A stretch of 64,000 bases of DNA from Megalonaias nervosa (GCA_016617855.1 JAECUM010001701.1:1-64000), one strand, 5' to 3'. Counted from the stretch's first letter, positions 44,979 to 57,924 are shown. Translations and numbers: made by a program. Notes: a model not told the origin generated them from the letters alone.

Positions 44979-46976
44979 CTGAGACAATAAGCAATATTAA
45001 TATAACAGGACTTTTCCATATCACAATCTTTTGTCTTTTAAAAATCCATTTTTATATAAATTATAAAAAAACTAAAGTATGAACTGCCTTATAGCATGGT
45101 GACATTACAGATGTAACATGTAGTGAGGTAACTCAAATGTTCATTGATGTAAATGAGAAACTGTATTCAACTTGATGCCAAAAGCAACAATACCTTGTAC
45201 ACTCATGTGGTAAATAGTATAATTACACTTTTACGAAAAACTTTTTCTTTGATACTGATACATTTTTTGAACGGTAGTTATGCCACTGGGCCTGTGTATT
45301 TAAAGGTAAACTTTCTTAAAATTGTTTAAGTGACTTTTACAAAGCCACACTTCCATCTCTCCTGCAGATTAAGTTACCATGATAGGATAACTTTAGAGTA
45401 TTAGTATTGGACAAATTTCAATGTACTGTAGATACTTGCTTAAAGTGCAAACTGCAGACCCAGATCTGCAGGTAAATTATCCTATGGCAGATCAGGATTC
45501 ATGTTGTTTGCAGTTGATTTGACATGTAATATATATGGTAAATAAAATTTGCTCAGGAAAAAGTTCATCACTGACTATCAAGTCAAATGTTAGTTTCACA
45601 ATCAGATGAGTGCATATGGCAGGAATATTTTTAAACTGAAATTTCACTTTATAATTCATTTGTTGTACATGCTTTATTTCAAAATACCTGAAAATTTGTT
45701 CTGCATTACTTATAGATCAGAGATTTGACAGTGACATAGCATACCACTCAATCAATTCCATCATGCAATGCACCAACTGGATTGTCTTCATAAAAGACAT
45801 CATAGGAACAAATGGTCATAAATCTTTACAAACGCATTACAAATTAAACCATACTAGCTTTTCTATATCAATGACAAAAACAGTGTCAACTTTGCCATGA
45901 AGCATACATCAATGACACCAGCCTTTAATGTCAATTCCTATCAATCTGAGACATCTTGCTGTAAAGCCAGTCTCTACCCTTTCTTTCCAAACATGACTGC
46001 TTTCTCATCTTTGTTCCAAAATGTAGTGTACTATTGCACCAATACCATTTTCCAAACTGTGTACCCAGTCCAAGCCAGATATTCCTTCCTCCTGTTAGCA
46101 ATTGAATGGCCAGAAAAAAACAAGACCATAGTCTGACTCCAGTCATATACAAGTTGCAGAATAACTTCTTCACTGACCTGGACCAAGACTAAAGGACAAC
46201 AGATTGGGGTAGAAGGGGATCTTGCAATAGCAGCAGAAGTGTTACATAATTATAATTTGTTTTACTTCACAAAAAAGAACATTTTAATAGCAGTAATATC
46301 CATTCATCAATTTGTCAGACCAGTAGGATTTTCTACTGCCAACTGGAAGATAGCTTGACAACTTGCTGGGCCAGCACAACTGGACAAAACCATATATACA
46401 TTCACTCCCATACACCATTAAACCAAGGTAAAATTACAAGTGGCATGCAAACATCAAAAGGCAACTTTCATTACATCATCTAAACATGAACGATTCCAAG
46501 ATGTCCAAGTTTTGATTATCGTGACAGGAAAGAGCCTTTTAAGGAAAAGATTCTTAAATATAGTTCACTCAAAGGTTCATAAGGGTGTTTAGATAGCAAG
46601 CAAGGAACACAGCCTTGGCACTAACTAGCGAGACAGGTCTCTGAGCCAAGTACCATAACAGTCCTTAAAGACGTGGGGATGACCCAATAGTCCTAAGAGA
46701 ACTTGAACATGTTAGATAGGGTTGCCCTGTATCCCTTAATAGTGGGAGCTGAGCAGTCTTTTTGTGAAAGCTAAAAAGAAAATTAATTGCAACTGCACGG
46801 GGGGGAGGGGAAACAGTTACAATGCATTTCCTGTTGCATGAATTACATAAAATTCTCCACTTGACATAAAATCTGATGTTGAGTGCACTGTAACCTAAGC
46901 AATGCACCTGGCAATTTTGCTCAAATACTAGTCCTGCAGTATAGGTTGATTTGAGCCTGGTGTGAAGGAGGAGGAT
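44979..46976. other. NASP intron segment, nothing recognised
   Basis: Two kilobases of intron. Frames at 45897-46173 and 46665-46997 show no domain or element similarity. Confidence 0.4.
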
Positions 46977-47398
46977 CAGACCTGCCAACCCTAACAAGAC
47001 CTATTTTTGTCAAGTTGCACCGGTTTTCAATAAGGTGAAACAAAAGATCATGTAGTGATATGGTCATGCTGGAAAACATGTATTTAAAAGTCCAGAAGTG
47101 TGATTCAAAACTGATGCAGCAAGGGTAAATACTGTGTTAAACTAAAAAGTTTGCAAATTTTATTTGACCCTTAATTACCTCTAGTACAGTTTCACAAACT
47201 GCATTTACAAACCCTATGTAGCTCTATAGCTTCTTACTATCTCTCATCTTAATATCATCCTTAAAACAATTTAAATTTCACATGGGTCATGATGACGGCA
47301 ATCTTATTTCCCACCATGTGACATAAATCGACACATGATATCTACTAAACATAACTGTTACCCTTTATGCCGTTTTCCCCCAGTGGTCTGAATATCCA
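46977..47398 (+). mobile_element. Truncated copy, CTGCCAAC family
   Basis: Starts CAGACCTGCCAACCCTAACA and follows the family through CTCTAGTACAGTTTCACAAA (the uninterrupted equivalent of the site of the nested element at 2605) to about 47398, where a DIRS-like remnant takes over. Confidence 0.75.
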
Positions 47399-47945
47399 CT
47401 GCTGCTACAAAAGTCACCAGGAGAGATGGATATAGGCAAGCAGATCCTTTTGTCCAGTCTTGTGAACAGATCAAATATCTGAAATTCTTTTGAACAGATT
47501 ATTCCTTGACAGATGAGAAAATGCATCCCCATGCAAACAAAATTATGGGAAGGGATTAAATCCAACTTCTCAGTGCTGATTAGGCCTAACTGAGTTGTAG
47601 TCTCCCAGACAGACATGACAAATTCTTCAGAAGAAAACTTCTGAATACACTGCATCAGCCAGTCATAGTGGAGAATGGATACCCCAAGGACCATAGAAGG
47701 AAGTACACATCTTCCAACAGAGAAACCAGCCAAGACGTAATAGGTGGAGTCTTTCAGAGTGGTTGATGGCTCTGCTAGTGAAGCCAACAATCCACCCTTT
47801 CCATTGAAAAGACCCATTCATCATCCAACCAGCCTCAGGAAACTGAGCTAATAAGAGACCTACTTTGACACTGGAATAAAGGTGACTCAGGAGGTCAAAC
47901 TGCCTATCTCCTTGGCTGGTTTCAGTGGGTACCAATTAGCAGCCT
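47395..47945 (-). pseudogene. DIRS-like reverse transcriptase remnant 2
   Basis: Minus-strand frames 47365-47817 and 47663-47935 overlap with a shift. They read STTLKDSTYYVLAGFSVGRC, then GVSILHYDWLMQCIQK, then LGLISTEKLDLIPSHNFVCM. These match the RT palm and thumb of DIRS-type elements (LHYLDDWLI box, then LGW-IN-EKS-L-PSQ-F-FLG). The catalytic box is shortened to HYDWLM, so the Asp pair is lost. Sequence up to about 48330 may be more of the same element but is too degraded to assign. Confidence 0.65.
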
Positions 47946-48319
47946 GCAACGGTATTGTTGATCCCTAGAATCTTGCTGTTATGGAGGGAATTAGACCTCA
48001 GAGTGTCTCGACATCAAGTGTGGTAGCCCTCAAAACATTTTTGCTGTGAGCCAGAAAAAGCTTTGAAGTCTCCAAAATGGCATCTCTATAGAGGTGGAGA
48101 AGTTCTGCATAGAGAGCAATCCACATCCAAAGGGCCTGTCATGATATCTTAGCAGAAGCCTCCAACAATTTCTGATGTTGCTGGGGTCAAGGACTCCTTC
48201 AACAAGTCCCTCAAATGGACTGATCCTCTAATGACAGAAGGAATTTTCAGAAATGATTTTTTTTTTGTAATTGCTGTCTGTTGAAACCAGCTTTGATATG
48301 ATGAATACAAGATGGCAGC

Positions 48320-49210
48320 AACTTTATTCATGACAAACTAAACATCATTGGAAGAATTTGTGAAAACCCATCCATTCAGGAGAGTCAGTTACAAGATTTT
48401 CTATATATTCCTTGTAGCAGCTACATTTGTGATCAGATTGGTACATATTTCATATTGGAACAATTAGATATAAATTATTTTGGTGAAAACCTGATGTCAA
48501 CATGACATTCCATATAGAATAAGCAACAAGATTTTCAAGATGACCACCATAATGGATTGTCATACTGGCACCATTTTCAATTTAAATCCAATTACACACC
48601 ATAAAAAGTCATCTAGTTTGATTTGTGAGGTGAATGCCATTTTTTAGCACACACAAAACTACATATGGCCAGTATATGTGGTGGAGGAACAATCCAGAAC
48701 CACCGACCCTGGGGAAGCTGAAGTCAAGCTTTTACACATAACCCATATTGGTCAAGCTGAGACTCTTAACACTCGCAGACAGCAGTGAGATGCTCATGTG
48801 ATTTGTTAAGACAAGCATCTTAGACCACTCAGCCTGTCTTCTTGTAAAAGCCATGCTGATGTTACTAGGAAGAGCAGCAATAACACGATTTTTCAGGATG
48901 GCTACTGCAGTGGCCATACTGGATGTCAGATTGTCTACATTTTCATTAACTACCAACTGACATCAGAAATCTTTTAGAGAAAACCCCATGCCAACAGGAC
49001 TTTCCATTCAGGCAGAGTAGCACAATAAAAATTTTCAGATGGCTGCTGTTTAGGAAACTAATTATTATAAAGTGTCTTTTAGTGAAAATTCCATCTTAAT
49101 ATGACTGTTCAGGCGAAATATGATTTTCAAGATGGCTGTCATGGCAGGAATTTTGAACATCAAATTGCACAATTTTTATTTAGGACCTACTAGACATGAG
49201 AAATAGTAGA
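48320..49210. repeat. Composite tandem-repeat element, copy 6 (no tail seen)
   Basis: Monomers with ACAAGATTTTCAAGATGACC, GGCCATACTGGATGTCAGA, TTAGGACCTACTAGACATGA. Interrupted by about 150 bases of other sequence near 48640-48790. Confidence 0.65.
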
Positions 49211-51685
49211 TCTATGTAGCCCTGTCAGAAGAATACAATCCCTGATTTGTACGGAAATTCATCCATTCTCATGTATTAAATCTGGAAAAGCACTTAGATC
49301 TGACTTTGCCAAATCTGAGATCAAACCAGATGAGCCGATGACTTCAAAGTGACAGAAATACTGGATAGGAACCCAGTGATATTAAACCAGCACTTTTGTG
49401 GTAAAAAATCTTGGCCAAGGAAGTTAGGCTGAAGGGAAGCGCATGAAATTGAAGAAGCACTTTGTTTAGATAGAATCATTGGAATTTCTTGTGGGTGACA
49501 AAGATGTGGATAGGGTCTATAGTGACTGCACAGTCATTTTACCTTGTGACCTGACTGATGGAAAAATCTTGAAATCCTGTTCCCAAATAAATTTGTTTAT
49601 GGAGGCAGGATTGACAAGTCCAAACTTTTACCTCCTCGAGATGGGAAGTGCCACTGATCCCTCCATGGAATGGAAATGGTCCATCTGCAAAGAGACCGCT
49701 TTATCCATCTTGCCTCTGTAAGCACAACAGCTTTCAGTTAAATCTCATACTTGTCTGCCCACGTGGCTGAGAAAGTGTATTGAGCAGAAAGGATATCTCA
49801 ACAGTTTTATAGTCGCATTTGTCAGCTTGCTATTGTAAGGCTGAAAGAAATCGGTGATAACAACATAAAACTTTAACAAAATTATCCAGGCTAATAGTAA
49901 CCTTAATGGTACCCATAAGGGTAATAAAATTATGGTAACACAGCTGAACTAGTCAATGCAAATGATACATTATAAATTCAAAAAATGGACTTTTAAGGAA
50001 CACTGATAATGAAATAAAATTGAAGGGCTAGGGGTAAAAAGATAAAAAATGCAATATAAAAAAATGACACTACTGAAAGAAATGAAGGCAAAACACACTT
50101 GGTTGAATGAAAAACTAGTGCACCCATGAAAACAATGAAAAGGGAGGACAGTATTCCAATAAATCAACTGGGACTATTTTAATTGTTCTAGAGCTTCTAT
50201 TACTAATTGGTGGGAGGGATTGTTACTATGGACTGGAGTTGAATGCAATGAAAAGAGATAGCAAAATAGTAATAGCAGATAATGTATTACTGCTATTAAA
50301 TTTAAAGTTAACATGGCGGTATAAACACATGATCTATCATATACCTTCTCAGATTTCATTGCATCTTTATCTTTGGTTACGAGCCGTTTTTATTGTTTTA
50401 AAAACTTGCACACACATTGCAATATGGGAGAAATCTGTTTTTGCACAAAAATCAGGGTATTAATCGCCCCATAAACTTCAAGATTCATGTAATTAACAAT
50501 AAATGGAGGCAGTTTCAGTAGATCATAAATGGGTGACTACCCTCCCTTTGAATAAATTAAATAAATGGCAACATTTTATTTAGGACATAGATTTTACTCA
50601 AATTCATACTTGATTTGTTGCAAACTAGAATCTGCATAAGTTGTACATATAAGCTTCACTCTGCAATGGCTGTATTATTTCAGGATCAGAGAGCTGAACA
50701 TGCCCAACTCTGATCCAGCTGGGTTAAAGCTCCACTGAACTTCACCTGCTGACAAAGAAAGTTTGCTTATTGCAAGCTGTTGCTCAGAGCTGTTTGTCTT
50801 AATTTAACTGATTAGACCAACAAAAAAAATTATTTCTTATTGCACTAGTTTTAAAATTAGGGTAGGCAGGTCGATATTTTTTTTGAACCATGGGGGATAA
50901 AAGGTTTGGGCCAGCAGTGAGAAACAGGGATGGATGGCCAACCGGAAACATTTTTTTTTTTGCTTTAATAACGGCATGGAAACAAAGTCAACATATCTGT
51001 TATCTATGATGAATGCTTCATTGGAAAATTACCACTATTCTGCCAATGAATAATATATACATATATGAAGATGGAAAAGAAACTCCTTACATGCACAAAA
51101 ATGAATTCCAGTACAAACATGTCCTATATATACCAATTTTTACCAACACAATTGTTTAAAGACTATTATGCAAACATTATCAAGTTATCAATTACTACAA
51201 AAAGTCAAAGAACAATCTCATTTTAAATTTTTGGTTGCAATTAAGACTTGTATCATTGTCAATCAATATATATATATATATGCCAAAGTTACGCATCCAT
51301 TTCATAATGATAATAAAAAAATTAAAGATTCAACTTTTGTGCTTTTATGTTCTACACGAGAACAATAGATCCACATACAAAAGAAATAAATAATATACAA
51401 GTGAAACAAGGACACGGTTCTGACAATTTCTGAAAACATGGTGCTCACAAAAGCCGGTTCACTTTGGACTTCCCCAATCTATGCCAATTCCTTCACAAAA
51501 AATCCTTTTGTATACAGGTGATGCTGGATTTATGCCAATTTAATTCACATTTCCATTTGAACACCCATTATTTTGCAGAAATAACATTCAACTTAAACCA
51601 GTGTGCTGATTTTTAATCCATCCTTGGAGCTGCAACTCGTTTGCAGTGCACATTATGTGCATTTATATTACTTTCTATTTATACC
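49211..51685. other. NASP intron segment, nothing firm
   Basis: A plus-strand frame at 49479-49721 is unrecognised. 50860-51000 has poly-T interrupted by GGGGGATAAAAGGTTTGGGCC, a phrase that looks like part of a dispersed repeat. A short TA run lies near 51270. Confidence 0.35.
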
Positions 51686-51958
51686 TCAGGAACACATATA
51701 TGGCATAAATTGAGCATCAGCTGGATTGCAGACTGCAGCTAATAAAGTGTGCTTAACAATACATCTCTCACATTTAAATAAAATCCAAATACCACAAGTT
51801 TTGCAGTCATAAAATAAAACATGTTGGCTATTACTATTACAAATCAAATTTGGAATGAAAAAACATGCCTGAATTGGCTTGTGATTGCATATCTTAATGA
51901 CAGCAGAACAAGAACAACTAAAATCCCATGTATTATTTACTTGCCAATGGCATAGCAC
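51686..51958 (-). CDS. Short SWIM-type zinc-finger reading frame, origin unknown
   Basis: A 90-residue frame in the 52727-to-44978 intron, same strand as NASP but out of its coding path. It has W and then C-x-C-x6-C-x-H (SCSCSAVIKICNHK, residues 14-27, coding 51881-51916), the SWIM zinc-binding pattern. A second Cys-rich part is YDCKTCGIWILFKCERC with a His four residues on. SWIM fingers occur in MULE and other transposases and in some host proteins. I found no flanking transposase motif, terminal repeats or upstream exon, so this may be a transposon fragment or an exon of an unknown gene. Confidence 0.3.
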   Translation of the reverse strand: MLCHWQVNNTWDFSCSCSAVIKICNHKPIQACFFIPNLICNSNSQHVLFYDCKTCGIWILFKCERCIVKHTLLAAVCNPADAQFMPYMCS

Positions 51959-52726
51959 AATCCAAAAAGAGCATCATGAATGGGACATTATATGCCTGAT
52001 TTTCTTTGTAGGCACTAGTGGAACATGGCTGAGTCTGGAGATCATTAATCAATGGGTCTCAATGACTTTAACCTTTGGCCAGCTCAAATGTAGCCAACGA
52101 AAGAGTATGTCCTAATTAATATTCCTATAAAGTGTGATCAAAACTGGCTCAGCCATAACAGTTTGAGAATAGGTTTTCCATAAGTTTTGCCATGGAAGCC
52201 ACCCTAGACACAACTTTGATAAAACATGCTAAGAAACATTACTACGAAGTCTGATAAAAAAATGGTTCAGTTACTTTAGCAAAGAAGCTGAAAATAGTTT
52301 TACTATTTTGGTTGTATGCACCACCACCACCCCATCGTGTTTTGATGAGCAACATTCTTACCAAATTGGCCCAGCAGTTTCTTGTGAAGTCAAAAATAGC
52401 AATGTGGACTGATGATGAACAATTCACAATAAATGCAGGGTCCTTAACAAATAACAGCCTCAGAGTCAAGTGAGCAAAAAAGTAATAACTGTAGCACGAA
52501 AAGTAGGTCCACATGACCTTATGTTACATGTCATCAGTACCCTCAATGACGAATAAATTTACCAAGTTTCATGACCAAATATGCAACACTGTCAAAAAAA
52601 AAGAATGTAAATGCAAACAATTTGCTGCCAAATACCAATAATAATATCAGAAATGTGATATCATAGCCTCAATGGTGTGACAAAAAGTGTTTCAAAACCT
52701 TCTCATTACATCTTTTTTATATCTAC
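51959..52726. other. NASP intron segment, nothing recognised
   Basis: Intron sequence up to exon 52727. Confidence 0.45.
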
Positions 52727-52798
52727 CTGGTAAACTGTCACCCTTCTCAAACTGATCATCACTGCTCTTGTTTTCCTCATCCTCATCTGTGTCTGGTA
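52727..52798 (-). CDS. NASP: NASP exon, start of acidic insertion (24 codons)
   Basis: A 72-nt exon with acceptor GTTTTAG and donor GTAGAT, phase 1 at both ends. It reads VPDTDEDEENKSSDDQFEKG and then DSLP, joining ALQG upstream to ADERERLRDEIYEAM downstream. The same stretch of vertebrate NASP is also acidic and leads into an (E)LREQVYDAM-like segment, which supports the exon. It is a multiple of three with equal phases, so skipping it would keep the frame. Its short length makes it less certain than its neighbours. Confidence 0.8.
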
Positions 52799-55385
52799 CT
52801 AAAACACAAAGAATTATTAAAATTCAAGGATGAGCAAATCATCGTTTTTCCTCAACTGGTTACTGTGTTTATTTAATCAAGTTAATAATAACAATATACA
52901 GAATAAATCTTATTTTATTTTCCCTGTGACAGATTATGCCAATGAGGAAAGTGAAACTAATTTTAATTATGTCCTGTCACTATTATGAAGCTTTACATTT
53001 CTGCAATGGAAATACCTCGTATATGCTAGATGCACTAACTCCTTATTCAAAAGACTTCTTAGAGCAACATAAATCAATACAGTCTGAGATGCCCTTGTCC
53101 TTTGGATAATGAAGGACAATAAAATTCAGTAGAAGACAAGTATTACATAATTACACTTTTACTCCCCAAAACAACATGTTAATATCAGTCACAACTTACC
53201 AGTTATTATTATTATTATGCTTATTTTGTCAGTAAGAAAGGTGGATTATGGACTGAAAGGAGTATAATGTTGAAAAATTATTCATCCTGTCATTTATGTA
53301 CCAGTAATCTGGGTTGCTAACTCTGAAGCAATTACTGTGAAACACTATTTTCATTGGGTTTCAAATTTGATGGTTTGGGTAAAAAGTACATATTCGTGTG
53401 TATCTAATTTTGTGGACTTGTTTGCAAAAAAATAAACATGTATACATGTCTGTAAACATGTACATAGACATTCATTTCCATGCGGTTATTACATCGTTCA
53501 TTTCTAGCATCTGGCATTAATTTTGACATCATTAAAGATGTACTTTTTCCACACATGTCCGGGTAAAAACATTTAATATTATTCATGTAATCTTGTGTAA
53601 TCATAAAGACCTTAAAGATCCCTATCAAAGCATAAAATTCTCAATGATTAGGGATTAGTTGCCCGAACAATACCAACGACTGTAAACCTCTTTTGTTCAA
53701 AACCATCTTGCCAAAAACACCCAGTGGGAAACCTTTATTGCTGGGTGACCTTAACCTTGTGTCCACTTTGAACTAAATGGATAAAATCTAATATATCTCT
53801 CTTCCTTCAGGCTGCAAACACTGTACTGGAGGCTGAGATGTACCATGACGGGAGGTAATTAATGTGATACAGAGAAAGGGCCGAGATGCATGCAATGTAC
53901 CAAATACACTAAATATACAGAAGCCCTCAGTAGAGAGGGTATCTGCAAGAACAATACGAGTGCAGAGAAATTAATTTTGCTTAAGACTATAAATAAAATC
54001 ATTGGATTTAATTTTAAATTAGAACCAATTAAAATGGAGAAAAAAAAAACAATTACCTTTATAAAAAATTTCAAATTTAATTTTATGAGTAAAATATTAA
54101 AGCTCATTTGGGCACTGATCATTTGTTCTGTATAATGAAGCTTACCAGTTTAAACACAAATCAAAGTCTCGTGTTTTCTAAACTATACATTTACCATAAA
54201 AAAATAAAAACACAGGATACAAATCAAGTCCAGTCTATGTAAATTCTCATGTCTTAAAAAAATGTCACTTATTTCCTGTGTTAAATGATAGTTGTTGTGC
54301 AAGTAGTTTTAAGATTTTCTCTTAGTTTCAAATCCAGAACTGCCTCTTTCCGAGCTGGTAATTCAATGTGTCCATCCAAGCCAAGTCCTGAAATTATGAT
54401 TTTGAAGTGTGATGGATCATTCCTTACACACAAAATGCAAAAGATCTGTCATTTCATTCATTTCCAGCCATGATCGTTTCTTTCCTGTGTGAATCAAAGG
54501 GTATTTTTTCTTCGTGTTGGATGGACACACGTTTCAGTACCACCATCTTTAGACACATCACTGGCATCATCTGATGTGATCAGTCTGAAAATTCAAGTTC
54601 ACTGTCACTATGACATTGACAGAAACATCTGCACTCCGACTTATTTTAAGTGTAACTGCTAGAACAAGTTTAACCACTGAACATATTTAGGGTTAGAAGT
54701 GAAATTAAATTTAAAAATTAAAAGTTTTTAATCTTTATTCAAGACACAAAACACAAGATTATCTCTAAGGTGAGCATAAAATTTATTTATTAAAGATTTG
54801 ACAAAGTATGCTTTGTATTTGTTTTTAATAAAATGAAAATAAAGATAAATTGAAATGTAATAAACAATTAAAAAACAAATAACTGCAATTTCCAACCTGT
54901 TCTCAACCACTAAGCTAGCCTAATGAAAAACTCTTTGCAAAAAACCATTTGTTGTTGGGTTGGGGTTGAGCCATTTTTAACTTTTCCAAATTTGTAGTTA
55001 TATTATCCTGGATGTCTTCAGTGTTTTTTCTTCTTCAGGCTTTAGGTTTCTAAGAACAAAATGAAATTTTACATTTTTTAGGCATGATTCTAACACTGCA
55101 TATTGTTCCGCCAAGCTAGTCTCGGCATGAAATCTTAGTAACCAACAAAGCATTAAGCATGTGAGATGTAGTATGTAATTGACAGGATTCACAAATGCAC
55201 AATGACAACATACCCACTGAGTGACAACTGGGATTTTTTAAATACATAAAACAAAAAAAACCTCTATGTTCTTCACGAAAATATTTGCACAATTCTTAAA
55301 TTTTTGCACAACTCTGCATACAATTACACATCCTTGATGCAACCCTGTGATAGTATCAGAATTAAGCAGTGATGAAATGCCATAC
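52799..55385. other. NASP intron segment, nothing recognised
   Basis: AT-rich intron of 2587 bases. Small frames at 53859-54135 are homopolymer-rich and unrecognised. No element ends resolved. Confidence 0.45.
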
Positions 55386-55504
55386 CACCCTGCAAAGCAT
55401 TTCCCAGGACTCCAGTTTCCATGCGAGCCAAGTCCAACAGTGCTTGTCCATAATAGAAGTATGCTTCGGCACATTCTTTGGCGGTCTCTCCATAAGCCTT
55501 AGCC
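55386..55504 (-). CDS. NASP: NASP exon, end of TPR-1 and first half of TPR-2
   Basis: Acceptor TTTGTAG and donor GTATGG bound this 119-nt exon; it enters after two bases and leaves one. The peptide includes [20 protein letters not shown] and then [19 protein letters not shown]. This is the most conserved stretch of NASP (YGETA-EC-EA-YYYGKALLELARME-GVLGNAL in the family). A second GT three bases upstream in gene sense (GTGGTA) would also keep the frame and drop one residue. I chose GTATGG because it retains the conserved Gly after ALQ. Confidence 0.95.
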
Positions 55505-55974
55505 CTACAAAACACAATAAAAAAAAACTACAAATGTCGGTGGTCAAAAAATATTTCAGACAGAGGGCGAGTGGCTTGAAAAAAATCCCTTGCCTGATAG
55601 GGCCATCTTGCTTTAACTATTATTCTGACACCCCACCTACAGAACTAGTGTCTCAACACAATGAAAGTGATGATATACTGGGCAAAATATGATTTTTCAT
55701 CAAAATTAGCTGCTGTGGTGCATATATTGTGTTTGCTTTTGGATTGTGAGTGTTTTTTAATGTAAGTTTTGAATCACTTTCATCGATATCCAATTGCTTT
55801 TTAGAAGCCATTAATTTTTTTTGTCCAGAATCAAAAGCAAACAGAATGGAAAAGAATCTCTGAATGTAGATTTTTGTATTAGAACCGCCTCAGAACACAC
55901 GTTTGCAATAGCTATTTTAAACCATTGCGCATGCGCAGATTTGATAATTTCCCGTTCTGGTCGGTGATAGCGTA
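55505..55974. other. NASP intron segment, nothing recognised
   Basis: Intron sequence immediately upstream in gene sense of exon 55386-55504. Confidence 0.45.
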
Positions 55975-56106
55975 TTTTTTGACATGCGTATTTTTGTATC
56001 CCCACTTCTGTGGATTTTGAACACTAAATGCGTATTTGCGGGATGCAAAGGCAAATTTGGGCATTTTGCGGGACTAATACGCAAAATGCAGGACAGTAGG
56101 CATGTC
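55975..56106. mobile_element. Right-end fragment related to the 60301 element
   Basis: GCGTATTTGCGGGATGCAAA, GCGGGACTAATACGCAAAAT and GCAGGACAGTAGGCATGTCTG resemble the right end of 60301-61396 (ACGGGACAAATACGGAAAAA, GGGACAGTTGGCAGCTATG). No left end found. Confidence 0.45.
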
Positions 56107-56111
56107 TGTGA

Positions 56112-56215
56112 GTGCCAAGCAAGGCAACTGTTAATACCATTTTTATAAGTCTTTGGTATGACTCGGCTGAGCTTCAAACTGGCTACCTCAAGCATCTGAG
56201 GCGGACTTTGACCAC
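56112..56215 (-). repeat. SINE fragment
   Basis: GCCAAGCAAGGCAACTGTTA and GTCTTTGGTATGACTCGGCTG match the 38895-39156 SINE. The B-box region is degraded (GAGCTTCAAACTGG) and the A box is missing. Confidence 0.65.
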
Positions 56216-57720
56216 CACAGCAGTCTGTGCATATATTGTCAGATTGGCACCATTTCTTTTATGTCCAAGCATACATTATTTGAAGTCTTTTGGTGAAAAT
56301 CCCAATGTCAATATGACTGTCCTTTGGGGGGGGGGGATTTAGAAACAGTAAAATTTTCAAGCCACCAATCCCTTCCATTATGGCCAAAAACCACAGATAA
56401 AAATATTTGTGACTGAATTTTTAGCATGAAACTAAACTGAAAACATTACTGCAAGTCTGATCTGATGCCCAGAGCTCTCGGAAATCCTAATCACATTTAT
56501 TTTGACAAATTTTGTATATGGGACGTAGAAAATCACTTACGCAGCAGTCTGTACACAATGGCTGGCTGGCAAATTCAAGTCCTGCTTCAACCACCTGCTG
56601 ACTGGGAAAGTATGCTATCAACTGATTATTTTAGCTGTGCTGATATTTACAATGACAGAATTCTGTGGCTGGTTGACCCCAGATGTACATGTCATTATAA
56701 GAGTACATCAATATAACATGACGCAGTAGCTGTGCCTCAAGTTCAAAGGCTTCGACTAGGCGCTGAGTGGTGGGTAAATGTAGATATTAACGTCGACTGA
56801 ATTCAGAGCAGAAAGACCCAGAGATGTACATGTGGTCATTATAAGAGTACATCAAATGAACAAATTTAGCTTTCATTATTGGGTTCATTTCCAATTGTAG
56901 CTGAATAAGTAGTGCATCTGACTTCAAAATCAAGACATGTTGAGACTTAAGACAAAGTGTTGTTTGCAAATTTAAATATTTTGAGTAAATAGAAATAGAC
57001 GTAGATTGTAATGAGATTCAGAAGAGTGCTAAAGTTGCTAGAACTGATGATTCTGATGGAACTGTAGCCAAGTGTACGAAAGTGCATGTTGACTCGGTTA
57101 ATGTTTGGAATATGACCTTCTATTGACAAAATTCAGTCTCACTCTGGTGGACAAACAAGAGCAATATGTCAGCTATGTAAAGATTCTGGACAACTAAACT
57201 CGATGGCAACCACTGGTTCTTCTCATCTGGACATTTAGCCACTTCAGGTATGCCCAATATGCTTCTGGGAGGGTACTGCAACTGTTGCTGGTGGGACTTG
57301 TAATTTTCCCAAAATAGGAGTCCTGGACTCCTAGTTTTAAAGTCCTAGCAAAATCTCTGGATGCCTAAATTAACATACATCACCCATACTTGTGCCATGT
57401 ACTTTGTATTTCTCACCCACGCGACAGAGGAATCTAGCTGTTTTGCTAACTTACTTTTCTTATCTCAGTCTAGTCATCTCAGACCAGTCGTCTCAGTCAA
57501 GGTGTCCACGCGCTCAGAACTACTTTTAAAAAAAGAAAACCATGTTGTCTTCTGCTGTGCCTGAGGCAGTTGTTCTAAAAACAAACAACAACAAATATAT
57601 AACAAAAACATAGCAACTTAAGGTCAATCCATCTTTGAAAACACACCATACAAAAACATTTTGAGAGACAAAGACACACACGCACACGATGTGGAGCTTT
57701 TTTGGTATTATGCTAGTTTG
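56216..57720. other. NASP intron segment with minor repeats
   Basis: One degenerate monomer of the composite family at 56238-56360. An about 45-bp phrase (AGATGTACATGTCATTATAA and similar) occurs near 56683 and 56823. The plus-strand frame at 56465-56716 is unrecognised. Confidence 0.4.
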
Positions 57721-57924
57721 TGCCACACAGTATGGTCAAATTTTATCCTATATGCAGGCCTAGCTCAGTAAATTTTCAGGTCAGCATCATTAAATGTAGC
57801 TAAAGCTACCTAACTAGCTTTAAATACTTCGTGTAAAACAAACTGTATACTGTTAGCTACATTTAATGATACTAACCTGAAAATTGTGCTACAGATATGA
57901 TAAAATTCTCAGTGCTGTGTGAAA
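57721..57924. mobile_element. Fold-back MITE, copy B
   Basis: Same family as 33981-34180: GCCACACAGTATGG at the left and CAGTGCTGTGTGAAA at the right, with inner arms TTTTCAGGTCAGCATCATTA / TAATGATACTAACCTGAAAA flanking a short loop rich in TAGCT. Confidence 0.78.

Noticed and set aside
44315..44990. Long plus-strand reading frames rich in Ser, Phe and Leu
   Set aside because: They are the opposite strand of the acidic NASP exon; Glu- and Asp-rich codons on one strand give open low-complexity frames on the other.
49479..49721. Plus-strand 80-residue frame as a gene
   Set aside because: No recognisable domain, splice context or repeat relationship; left as unexplained intron sequence.
54285..54473. 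tRNA or tRNA-like SINE near GAGCTGGTAATTCAATG
   Set aside because: No B box at the right distance and no tRNA fold.
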